Origin: Gyrodactylus bullatarudis
Taxonomy: Eukaryota; Platyhelminthes; Monogenea; Gyrodactylidea; Gyrodactylidae
Length of the DNA: 64,000 nucleotides
NCBI GenBank assembly: GCA_012064415.1
Contig: SSNU01000226.1
Coordinates: forward strand, 297,936 to 361,935
Reading direction: 5' to 3'
In this document: positions 38,300-48,649 of the stretch, piece after piece
Layout of the letters: the number at the start of each line of letters is the position of its first letter
How positions within the stretch are numbered: position 1 is the stretch's first letter
Notes under the pieces: generated by a model
Told to the model about the DNA's origin: nothing
Databases searched by the model: none
The model's input: only the letters and a program-made list of their open reading frames with translations
Translations under genes and position numbers: made by a program

Positions 38300-39335
38300 C
38301 CTATCGGTTCTCGTCTGGATTAGACAATTCTCTTCATTTTAGTAGATAACTCCTATATTAGGAAGAGACAAAATATCTTTTTCTCCGAAAAACATCTAAA
38401 TGATAACAGTGAAATTAAAAGTAAATTAATGGTTTATAAATATATCTCTTTCTTATACATTTCCAAATTATGAATTTAAGTTGATACTCGGACGTTTTTG
38501 ATAAACAATGTGAATTATTCATTCACAAAAAATAATTTTGAACCAATTTTAGAAAAAAAATATATAAATTGCATGTAAATACTTCCGAGTAACTTCATTA
38601 AAAAATTTTTTTTCATTTTATGCATCGATATTTTATTTCACTTAAGCCAAATCTTAATGACATTTCTGCTTTTAAATCACAGCTCTCTGGATGAATCATG
38701 AAAATCTCAAAGAGAAGCATCAGCTCCTGTGCAAGTTAACTTCAGAGAATAGCTGAGTTCGCTATTCAAAATGAATACATCGTTGATTTTCAGCTTTTGT
38801 TTAATTTTCACAACTATCAATTTTTCCTTGTATGCGTCATAGTATTGTTAAATAATAAAACACAATTCTTCTTTCAAAAAATAAATCAGTTCCATCAAGT
38901 CTTGTTAAGTAAATCAAGTACTGTATGCACCTAATGTACCTAGCAAGTACAGATCAAACAAGTCCAAATATGAGATCAAAATAATTTAACTTTTGATAAA
39001 CTAGATTTTTATCTCATATATTTATTTCCATAGAATCATATATTATCTATAGTCTCATTGATCAAAGAGGATAAAATTTATTTTTTGTAATTAATTTCTC
39101 GTTGAACTACATCGCAACAAGTTAGAGAGGATCAAGATTATCTTGCCCCAATAAAAATTTTGTCCTAATTAAGGAAAAATTTCAAAGGAATAATTTTTTT
39201 TCAAATTATTTTTCATTTAAAATACAAAATACGTATTTGGTAAATTGGTACCAATTCTCTTCATTCCTTTTTCACAACGCCGAATGAAGGGGAGATCGCC
39301 CTTAATATATTTATCAATCAAGAAAAGATTTTTCC
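38300..39335. other. No recognisable feature
   Basis: AT-rich DNA without frames of note. Confidence 0.5.
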
Positions 39336-39339
39336 CAAA

Positions 39340-39633
39340 GAGAGACTAAAAGACCTTGGTGTCAATTATACTCATAGAGTTGACTTCACTGACTACTAGA
39401 AGGAAATTATAAAAAAATTCAACTTACATTTCATGTCCACAAATGCATAAAGACTGATGGAATGAAAACACTCATGTTCAAATTTTAAGCCAGACCAGTT
39501 ATAGAATATTGTTCGGCAGTATGGAATCAATGCTCCAAGTATACTCTGATGACAATTGCAAGAAGTAAACGAATTCCTTGGACGAATCTGAAGCCAGCTT
39601 TGTTGAAAAATTGAATTCAATCCTATGTAAACA
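39340..39633 (+). pseudogene. LINE (jockey/CR1-like) reverse transcriptase C-terminal remnant
   Basis: Plus-strand frames read KDLGVNYTHRVDFTDY, EIIKKF, then RPVIEYCSAVWNQCSKYTLM. This matches the conserved non-LTR tail (KDLGVxxDxxLxFxxH ... RPxLEYCSxVWxP). Stops and frame changes show decay. The hAT element at 39,642 interrupts it, and possible continuation follows 42,044. Confidence 0.75.
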
Positions 39634-39918
39634 GAAGATTCTAGGGATCTGCTATTCGAAACGTAAAATGACTTTCATGATATATGAGATGTACCTGAAA
39701 AGCATATCATAGAATGATATAATATACCATGATATATTTTTACAATATTTCATGATATATTTAATATTATTTAAGTTTACATCTCACTTCATGATGTATA
39801 TTTCATATTAAACGATTAAAATTATATCATTCTCATTATTTTTCCCTTTTAAAGATCACAAGGCCATAATTATAGTTTTTGAATCAAAAGTAAACTTTAA
39901 TTCTGAATGCTTAGCAAT

Positions 39919-41728
39919 TTATTCAAATAAACTATCCATATTACATCTAATTGAAATAATTTTTTTGATATTTTCATAACATAGTTTATTTCTCTGCTTA
40001 TCAACAATTCTCCCGGCAATACTGAAAACTCGCTCAGATGCACAAGAAGTTGCTGGAATGCAATATATATTCCTCACAGTCTTAGATAATAAAGGAAACT
40101 TTGTTTTATGAAATTTCCAAAAATTAAGAATATCCTCAATTTGAGGACTGCTGATTCTTATAATGTCATAAGCATCAACTTCAGCTTCAAAATCGCATGT
40201 TTTACTTTGATATATTGTATTGCCAAAATGTATCTATGGATTCAGCGGTATATTCTCCTTCTCATCAGTTTCTTCAACCAGAATTTCATTTTCAAAAACA
40301 AAAGGATAATTTTTTCGCATAAATTTCAAAAAACCTTCTTTGTCTACTGATATGTTTTTGGCTTTTAATCCAGGATGGAGATAAAAAGCAGCTTTTAAAA
40401 AGTCATCTTTCTCATCTTGGAAAAATCTTGTTCGTACCTCTATGAGAAAATTTGTGAAAAAAGTTTTACTCATAGAATTAACAGCCTTATCTCTTGCTAG
40501 TTCTGTTCCTCCGATTATAACATCAAGTAGTCCTATTAATTGATAAGATGTTGGAGATTTTTCAGCAGATAAATTTTCTGAGGCATTTTTAACATAAGAC
40601 AAGGTCATATTAATCTCTTCGATTGCATCAAGTTCATCATCATTTATATCAATATCTTTTAAGAACAGAGTTTCTTTAAAAAGAGGAATAATAGTCTTAT
40701 ATGAAACTATTGAATCAAACAAGAAAAAATGGGTGTTCCAACGAGTTTTTGATAATGTTGGAATTTCTTTGAATTTAACTGAATGCAAACTGCTAAGATT
40801 AGAAAGTTCTTGTCTTGCAGGAGAAGAGCTGTTTATTTTATTGGCAAACGTTTTGATTTTCTTTTCCAATTCACTCAGGTTTGTATCTTTAAATACACAA
40901 TTCAAGCAGTTATTGAGACGGTGATCAACACAAAATAAGGATCAATTATAATTAATTAAATTGTTGATTTGAGTGAATTTCTTCATGTTTGATCCTTGAT
41001 CAGTAACATAAGCTATGAATTTTATGTTTATATCATAAATCATTAGTAGGCTTTCGATAATTTGACTTATATTCAATGCTGTCTCCCTTTCTTCTATATA
41101 TTGAAGTCTAATAAGAAAATTGTTTAGACAAAATTCTTTGTCGATGTAATGGATAGTCAAAGATAGGAAATTATCTTTGCTGATCGACCTCCAACCATCT
41201 AAAGTTAAGCAACAAAGATCACATTCCTTCAAGTCGTCTGCAAGTTTCAATCTCTATTATGGTATTATAATGATTTCTTACCAACTTTTCAATCATACAG
41301 TTCCTGTAGTTTATCTCTTGAAAAGGTAACAGCATTTTTGATTGTGTATTTAGGAAGATATTTTTTAAATAAATTCAACCAATATTTCTCTTCAACCAAA
41401 GTAAATGGATGATCGCCAAAGATGATTGCTTTTAGCAATGTCATGTAAAAGTCTTTTTGCTCTGATGAGTTAACTGGAAGTTTTATTGACTTCTTCTCGC
41501 ATTTGAAGATTTCTTGTTGACTTTTCGTAATATTTCCTTGTATTATTGAAATGTATTCAGTATAATGCTTGCATTTCAAATGTTGAATCAATGGACTCGT
41601 AGATGTTGATTTCATATTTATACTTGTCTGGCAAATTTTGCATATAGCTGAATATTAAATATGACTTTACCTTTATTACCAATATCTTGGAAATGTTTCC
41701 AATAAGGACTTCTTTTAGAATCAGGCAT
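39919..41728 (-). pseudogene. hAT transposase, BED finger plus RNase H-like core, inactivated
   Basis: Read from ATG at 41,728: MPDSKRSPYWKHFQDI, a 23-nt GT-AG intron (41,648-41,670), then AICKICQTS...LIQHLKCKH, completing a BED zinc finger. The core follows (LTLDGWRS, YVTDQGSNM, VDHRLNNCLN, KTRWNTHFF), then the C-terminal dimerisation motif IPATSCASERVFSIAGRIVD. A 28-nt GT-AG intron is likely at 41,254-41,281, joining EKL to RLKLADDLKE. Lesions: a one-base frameshift near 41,285, TGA at 40,942 and TAG at 40,234; otherwise the same frame runs on to the stop at 39,919. Length (about 585 codons) is normal for hAT. It is probably a recent but dead copy. Confidence 0.88.
41648..41670 (-). other. 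23-nt intron in the hAT transposase
   Basis: Begins GTAAAGTCAT and ends TATTCAG. Removal turns a frame with stops into AICKICQ, restoring the CxxC of the BED finger in frame with the downstream HLKCKH. Confidence 0.75.
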
Positions 41729-42043
41729 TCTATAGAACTCGTTTTGTGGTCTGTTTAATGCTTACTAAGGAAATGTGACTTTCAATGAATCACGCTGTGA
41801 GGTTTAATCTTGTTGGTTGTTTTCGAACATATATATCTGATATATGTCGAATATCTCATGAAGTATTTTTTTAGCATTAATGATATAATTATAATTTTTT
41901 TTTCAACTTATGTCTTCAAATAATTATAATTATAGCATGAGATACAGTGATTATTCATTTAATACCTGTATATGAAATGAGATAAAAAATATCATATCAT
42001 ATGTCATTGTTTACGTTTCGAATAGCATATCCCTAGAAGATTC

Positions 42044-42605
42044 TGGCTTCACAGTCGGCACTCACAAGAAAAAGTCGATTTATAAACAAAAGTAAATTTG
42101 ACAGAGCTGCAAAGCTACCCAAAAAAATTAAAATCAAGTTGAAGTGAATTAATTAATTGCCAATTAATTCCATGCCAATTTATCTTCGAAATGAACTTTT
42201 ATGAATTTGTAAAACTATGATTAGTAATCATTGATTACACATCCATATCAAAAGCAATTCTGATACATTTAAAGAAAGTTATATTTTCACACGTTTTACT
42301 GACTTCTACTACATACTGTATTAAATTTTACCAAGTTAACATGAATCAAATTATTACGGGTTTTATATGATAGTGTTTACGGGTTTTATTGATTTCAGTG
42401 TTAAAAGTTTCAGATAGCGTAAGAAAAACATTTATTCCGATACCTTGAATAAGTTCCAAAAATCAAATAATAAAATCGTTAATAATATTGTTTCTATCAA
42501 AAACGATCACTGATCCGTTTTGTTGAATAGAATTGTTCAAAAATCATTAAAGGTTCATTAAGAGATTTCAAGAATTTGTACTTGCATGTAGAGTGAACCT
42601 TGAAT
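42044..42605. other. No firm feature
   Basis: May continue the LINE remnant for a few tens of bases after the hAT insertion; the rest is featureless. Confidence 0.35.
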
Positions 42606-42611
42606 CAAAGG

Positions 42612-42944
42612 TTAATCAAAATATTGACAGTGTTTAGGTCTAATTACATTTTTGATTTCATTGACACTTTTGATTGGGCCAAGCATCGTTTCAATCTCAG
42701 ATGTTCCTACATAGGGATACTGTTGAGGAACTGGAGAACAGAATCCTAAATTCAATACTGGCAAAGTTGAAAAACTGTTGGAAGAGCTAACCGAGAAAAA
42801 ATACATTTCAGAGTTGTATTCCGGTAAATTGTACTCAGCTAATGGATTTGAAGGTTTAATTTCATGATTGTTAGAAATTTTTTCAATGATCATCCATGAA
42901 AGTTGAGGGAATATTTTTCTAATTTTAAAATCTTGGGATTTCAT
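42612..42944 (-). CDS. Hypothetical 110-residue frame
   Basis: An ATG-started frame, MKSQDFKIRKIFPQLSWMII onwards, rich in S, N, P and I and ending PKHCQYFD. No recognised domain, signal peptide or flanking splice pair. It lies just before a decayed Penelope copy and may be part of an undetected transposon or a chance frame. Confidence 0.2.
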   Translation of the reverse strand: MKSQDFKIRKIFPQLSWMIIEKISNNHEIKPSNPLAEYNLPEYNSEMYFFSVSSSNSFSTLPVLNLGFCSPVPQQYPYVGTSEIETMLGPIKSVNEIKNVIRPKHCQYFD

Positions 42945-43119
42945 TTGATCAAAGTTCGCTTAATCCACTTAATCATCGAGAAATTAAATTTTCGAAAACA
43001 TGAAGCGAAACAAAATCTTTTTGATATTCATTTTATTGAATTTTTGATAATTCCTATATTAAATAAAGGATAGGCAAAACATTTTATTTTCTCAACAATA
43101 TCCAATTACAATGATATTT

Positions 43120-44190
43120 TAACTTTTCCAGGAGATTTGAACAACCAGAAAAAAGATTTTGTGATTGAAGCTTCTTAAATATGTCTAAATGCTAGAATTT
43201 CGAAATTTAATCAGAAGTTTTATGTTCAAAAATTTGGTAAATCTATGGGAAATCCTTTATCTCAAACAATACCAAATATATTCATTACTAGAATAGATAG
43301 TATGCTTATTAAGGTACTTAGATGACTATTTAGTAATAACAAAGGCTACTAATCGAGAAATAAGTAAAGCTATCTCTAAAATAGGGAGGGAATATAAAAA
43401 TTGACAACAGAAAAAGAAGAAGATAACTGTCTGAATTTTCTGGATATGAAACTAATGTGAATAGAAGCTGAAATTTCGTACAGAAAGAAATCTTGAAATT
43501 AGGTGTAAAGAACATAAAAAGGCTATAGAAAAAGTACAGGTAGACAAGCCAGCATTAGCTAAACAGTGTTTAGTAAACACTGGGCTGATAATCCAAATCA
43601 TATAATAGATTTTAACGACTTAAGAAGTCTAGGAAACATGAGAAATAAGTATAAAAATATAATTTGGAGTCTATAGAAATTAAACTAAACGAGATTGTTA
43701 ATGGTAATAAGACGGATATAAATATTGGAAATCGTTGGTTAGAATTGATTGATTAAAGTTGAGAAGAAATCTGATTGGTTTAATGTTTTGATTGGGCACA
43801 CAAGGTTTCAAGTATCTTGGTTTTTTGAAAAATCTCAAGAAGAATACAACATGTATTCGAAATATTGTGTTAGTCCAAACTATTTTTATCAGGGTAATCT
43901 AAATGTTTTTTGTTCTAATCTTAACTTTAACTTTCTTTCAAGGGATGAATTATATTATCAGAGTTATAACTCTAATAATTCTGATTACTATAACAATCAC
44001 TTTAATTTTTATAATCCTTATTCTTTTAGAAATACTACACCTTTCTCTCCTCTTTCTTTTTCTACAGATAGACCAATACAGAAGACGATATAGTCAGGTA
44101 ACAAGCGAACAATGTTATAATCAATTTATGCCGAACAGTTCCCTGATGAACTACTTGGTTCAAAATTATGAAATTTATTGAATCTGCTTA
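43120..44190 (+). pseudogene. Decayed Penelope-like element, internally deleted
   Basis: Reverse transcriptase pieces read QKFGKSMGNPLSQ (compare GxAMGSPLxP) and YLDDYLVITKATNREISKAI (the YxDD palm motif, 43,313 onwards), then FLDMKLM. The frame drops directly into the GIY-YIG C-terminus (EHKKAIEKVQVDKPALAKQC, LRSLGNMRNKYKNIIW, SIEIKLNEIVN, GNRWLELID), so thumb and linker are missing. Multiple stops and frameshifts. From about 43,490 to 44,120 it is nearly identical to 57,620-57,754 plus 59,744-60,255, including a frameshift at the same base after IIW. The open frame at 43,749-44,093 lies in the element's 3' part and is not treated as a gene. Confidence 0.8.
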
Positions 44191-44194
44191 GAAA

Positions 44195-46640
44195 ATTAGG
44201 GAGAATGTCTTTGAACTAATTAAAAAGGGTGAAAAACACGACTTTGATTCTTAGGCCTTAATGAATTATTTTTCTTTGACCTGATCAAAGTGTGAATTTC
44301 ATTCAGATCTTGAAAAATGCATAGACCTATAATTCGGTACATCACAAATTTTCAGAAACTTTTTATTTCGATCCGATGAAGGGTATACTAGAAAAAAGTG
44401 TTATTTTGCTGATAGTGTTATCTATCATCCTCATTTCTTTCATCAGCTGAAAATTGAAAATATGCCTCGAGGTTAAACTGTTTATTAAATATGTTGATTG
44501 ATTGTTAAAAGTTTCATTCTAAATTTATTAAAAATTTTTTCTCACAACTTTACATGTCAGGGTCAAAAAAGTTTAATTAATGATTGATGTATCGTATAAT
44601 TTTTTTGTTTTATGGTACTAAACAAATTTTCTGATTAACGTTATTATTTGTTTAATAATCCTCTATTATTAGAAGTAGACCATTTTAAATATTCCTACAT
44701 TTCTATTGGTTTAAGTGAAAATAGAATGGCCAATCAAATTCATCCATATTCCCATCATATAATCTTATGATCATGATCATTTCCCTCTCTACACTTTAAG
44801 TTAATCAGGACTTGATTTGAACTATTCATGAGAAGCTTTAGTGAGTTTTATTTCAATTGTTTTTTTAATTATCGGTGAATTCTCGTACATAATTTTTGTA
44901 GAATATTTAAGAAATTTGCATATTCCCTATTCATCCTTTATATGAAGAATTGTCTGAACCTTTAAGCATATTTTTTTAGAGAATAATAAAATTAAATATT
45001 TCTTAATTAAGTCTAGCTAAGTCTGTTGAAAATTTTTCAGTCAGTAGGTAGAGTAGAATACAAGAAAAATTTAGATGGGAAATTGTGCCAAGCATTTCTT
45101 CTGTAACAGTAAAAATTATTTCTAAGAAATATTGATTTAGAAGACGTGTGAATATTGAGTAATAAAGCTTTCATTTCACCAAAACATTCTTCAATAAATA
45201 TACAAGTAAAAGTATATTTTTTGTTTCGGTACTGAGTTAGTCAAGTTCACCTTACAGTGGGATGAGGCACCTGTACTCTGAAATCTCTTCAACTTTGTCG
45301 AAAAATCTTAGTATTCTTTCTATTTATTTTCCATCCATTAGAATTGAAATATCGAAATATTCTGTAATTTGATATAAAACTCGGGAATAATTTCTTCCAT
45401 AATTAGATAGATTAGGATTCAGTCAAAAATTTTGTATTCTTCTATCATGCTGAAAAAGTCCCATTACAGTAATTGTATTTTTCATGTTTTAACTAATTAT
45501 TGTTCAGATTTTCAGGAGTTACTGTGAAGTAGTGCACTGCTGTGTTCTTATAGATAAACACGAGTCTATATATTTTAGAAGACTTAAATATTCATGGATT
45601 CCGATTCAGCTTAAAGAGATAAAAATCTCTCTAAAATAATGTGTTATTCTATAAGAAATGGGATTTCTGTTGATTTGGTAGATATCTTGCTTAGAAGCTA
45701 TAAAATTCAAATCTAGAACGCTTGTTATTTGATAACAAATATGTAGGATTTCCATACAATTAAGCAAATCTGAACTTATTTTAAAATTATTTTTTCTTCG
45801 CGATTCTGAAATTTTCAGAATCTGAAGAATTAGTTTTTTGAAGAATAGTTGCTCTACTGTGGAAAAATTGTTCAAACTTGTAGGAATTATAATACTATAC
45901 CTTTTTCAGGTCTAGTTCGTAGAATGAAGAAGTCAATTTTGTATTTGTAAAACTCAATTGTCTATTTAGTATGTAATTAGAATTAGTCCTTTCAGTAAGA
46001 AATGTTGAAAGATAGCTAAATTCTTGATAATTTTCTATCAAAATCGTTTTTGATTTTTCAATGCACTCCCGATTATTCAGCTGATCAGGCTAACTTCTCG
46101 AAATGGCATCCTGTTCTTCTGAAAATGGCTTGAATAATTTATCCCTCTGCCTTAGCAGAAGAATGATAGAGTTCAGGCATTGGATATTCGAATCTTTGAA
46201 AAATGTGCGAAGAGATTGACAAAATGTTTGTCTCTTCTAAAAACCATAAAATTCGTGGGGAGAAGGCAAATAACCATGAAAACTATAGTGTTTCTACCTA
46301 TCCAAAGTGTTCTTCTATGTTTAGACATGGTTTTAGATAAATTATTTTAGGATTTATCTGCGAATATCAGTGATATAAAATCAATGTGCAATGTAAAGCC
46401 AAGCTTAGTTATTCTCTCAATAGATATTTCTCATTGTATGAATTAATTTACATTTCCCACTAGAAGAGTTGATCAATAATTTCTTATTTTCAGTATCCTA
46501 GCATGATCTCAAATTAGATCATGCAATGTGATCCGAAAATATTTGTGTTCCTGACTATCTGGAGAAAAATATTGAGTTTTTTGTAAATCCCATCCTTACG
46601 TCAACTAGCTTTGTAATTTTTTATAAGAGGAGAGTGGAGA
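44195..46640. other. No recognisable gene
   Basis: AT-rich; an 89-codon minus frame at 45,606-45,875 has no recognised domain. A family A right-arm fragment (TCCTGACTATCTGGAGAAAA) lies near 46,548. Confidence 0.45.
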
Positions 46641-46649
46641 AAAGTTTTA

Positions 46650-47462
46650 AACCTCAATGTCATGAAAATGGAGATTTACTATTTTTACAAAAATCTCAAT
46701 ATTTTTATAATTTTGAACCAAGTAGTTCTTCAGGGAGCTGTTAAGCGAGCAACGTTATACTCAATATTTTTGTTCGGCAAGTCAGGAAAAATTTATTTTT
46801 CCAATTTCATAATAAAATAAGCCAATAAGTTGTGGAAATTTAAAAAAAGTTCTAAAAAAATTCAATCTGATCGAAGTTAAGCCGTTTTTGAATATGATAA
46901 ATGCACCAAATTTCCACTCTTCCAACTTTTAAGCTCAAAATTTTTATCGATTTCAAAGATTCGAAGCAGTTATATGCAGATATTCAAGATCAGCATTGGA
47001 CAAAAATTGGAAATTGGCTGCAGAAATTCACAGAAACTCCTCATAATTGTGGGAAATCGAAAAATTTGAATTTATTGATTATCACGAAGGGGAATGATCC
47101 GAAATTTAAAAGTATAACTTTTTCTTGAAAACAGTAGATTCCTTGCTACCTCCACGCCCCAATTCGAATTCTTTTTCCAATGCTGATCTTGAATATCTGC
47201 ATATAACTGCTTCGAATCTTTGAAATCGATAAAAATTTTGAGCTTAAAAGTTGGAAGAGTGGAAATTTGGTGCATTTATCATATTCAAAAACGGCTTAAC
47301 TTCGATCAGATTGAATTTTTTTAGAACTTTTTTTTAAATTTCCACAACTTATTGGCTTATTTTATTATGAAATTAGAAAAATAAATTTTTCCTGACTTTC
47401 CGAATAAAAATATTGAGATTTTTGTAAAAATAGTAAATCTTCATTTTCATGTCATTTAGGTT
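46650..47462. mobile_element. Palindromic MITE, family A, next to the NPF receptor
   Basis: Starts AACCTCAATGTCATGAAAAT and ends ATTTTCATGTCATTTAGGTT with TA on both flanks (46,648-46,649 and 47,463-47,464). The arms pair over roughly 300 bp each, less perfectly than the copy at 4,019, and the left arm carries an insertion near 46,715-46,780. Mirror frames at 46,901-47,128 (+) and 47,072-47,275 (-) both begin MHQISTLPTFKLKIFIDFKD purely because of the palindrome. Confidence 0.75.
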
Positions 47463-47530
47463 TATCATACTATACTTCAGCTTTTTACAAGGATTATCTT
47501 ACCTTTTTTAGTGTTTGCAACCTGAATTAA

Positions 47531-48643
47531 ATGGAGAACCTCAATGCAAACAATGGAGCAGTCCTTCCGTATATGGACTATTTACTTTTGTCAAAGCATC
47601 CAGAGGCCAGATTCATCATATATCCTATCTATGGATTGATAACAATAACCGGTCTTATTGGAAACTTTCTTGTTTTGTTTATCATCTTTCGGAATAAGGC
47701 CATGAGAACAATAACAAATACTTTTATAGCCAATCTGAGTGTTTCTGATATCCTCATTGCTGCTATAACAACTCCGTTCACGCCATTATCCCAAGATCAT
47801 CAATTATTTACAATTAACAAGACAATGTGTCATCTATTGCCATTCACTATGTGTATGACGGTGTATGTTTCTACCTTGACGAGTACAGCTATAGCAGCTG
47901 ATCGATTCTTTGTCATTGTCCATCCATTTGTACCTAGAATGAAGAACTGGTTATGCTGTCTTATTATATTCATAATTTGGCTAGTTGCTGTCCTAATTAG
48001 TTTGCCACTCGGTGTATACCAGGGTAGTGGTGATAAAGAATCGAATCGTACAAATTGCTATGAAAATTGGCCAAAGAATTCTTATAGCACAGAAGTATTC
48101 AGCTTATTATCGTTTTTACTTCAGTTTATTGTTCCATGTTCGATTATAACATATTGTTATATAAAGATAAGTCTTTTAGTCAAATCAAGATACAAGAATA
48201 AATTAGAGGGCCGTCCATCAAAGTGTAGAGAGGAATACGAGATTTCTCGAAAGCACAAAACCAATTTTATGTTGATCATGATGGTCGTTATCTTTGTGAT
48301 TTGTTGGATCCCTCTGAATATTTTATGGAATATTTGTGACTGGGTGATAGAGGATCATAAGAAGGGGTCATCTAAGCAGACAGACTGGTTCCAGATAACT
48401 TTCTTCTTTTGTCATATCCTTGCCATGAGCAGCGCTGTCTACAATCCATTCCTCTATGCGTATATGAATGAAAATTTCAAGAAAGAATTTCGTCGAATAC
48501 TACCATGTCTATTCAGTCGTTCGAACCAGAGATCAGCTCGTAGGAGTACTATGGTGGTTGAGTCAATGGCAATGCTTCCATCTCCTAATAACGTTAACAA
48601 TAATAATAATAACGGTAATGGTAATACGACAAACAAGTCCTGA
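47531..48643 (+). CDS. NPFR: Neuropeptide F / NPY-like receptor (class A GPCR), single exon
   Basis: A complete 370-residue seven-helix receptor in one open frame from ATG. Landmarks: GN in TM1 (44-45), LSVSD in TM2 (69-73), Cys100 and Cys176 for the TM3-ECL2 disulfide, DRF (124-126) for DRY, CWIP (258-261) in TM6, NPFLY (305-309) in TM7, and Cys326 as a palmitoylation candidate. The blocks RNKAMRTITNTFIANLSVSD and RFFVIVHPFVPRM are typical of arthropod NPF receptors and relatives. The C-terminal tail ends in an Asn run. An acceptor-like CTTACCTTTTTTAG ends at 47,510, so a 5' UTR intron is likely. The usual Trp of the ECL1 WxFG motif is absent. NPF receptors couple to Gi in feeding and arousal circuits; that role is inferred from the family. 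Confidence 0.9.
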   Translation: MENLNANNGAVLPYMDYLLLSKHPEARFIIYPIYGLITITGLIGNFLVLFIIFRNKAMRTITNTFIANLSVSDILIAAITTPFTPLSQDHQLFTINKTMCHLLPFTMCMTVYVSTLTSTAIAADRFFVIVHPFVPRMKNWLCCLIIFIIWLVAVLISLPLGVYQGSGDKESNRTNCYENWPKNSYSTEVFSLLSFLLQFIVPCSIITYCYIKISLLVKSRYKNKLEGRPSKCREEYEISRKHKTNFMLIMMVVIFVICWIPLNILWNICDWVIEDHKKGSSKQTDWFQITFFFCHILAMSSAVYNPFLYAYMNENFKKEFRRILPCLFSRSNQRSARRSTMVVESMAMLPSPNNVNNNNNNGNGNTTNKS

Positions 48644-48649
48644 ATCTAT

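Larger units (their letters stand above)
39642..42035 (-). mobile_element. hAT DNA transposon with intact ends and 8-bp target duplication
   Basis: The termini are TAGGGATCTGCTATTCGAAA (39,642) and its near-exact inverse TTTCGAATAGCATATCCCTA (ending 42,035), an Ac-like TAGGGAT end. The 8-bp GAAGATTC occurs immediately outside both ends (39,634-39,641 and 42,036-42,043), the length expected of hAT target duplications. The 2,394-bp element sits inside a LINE remnant and contains one transposase gene on the minus strand. Confidence 0.9.

Noticed and set aside
43749..44093. 114-codon frame conserved with 59,886-60,137
   Set aside because: It lies after the Penelope coding end in both copies of one recent repeat; the identity reflects recent copying, not selection.
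46901..47275. Mirror reading frames on both strands beginning MHQISTLPTF
   Set aside because: They are produced by the palindromic MITE; no protein family resemblance.
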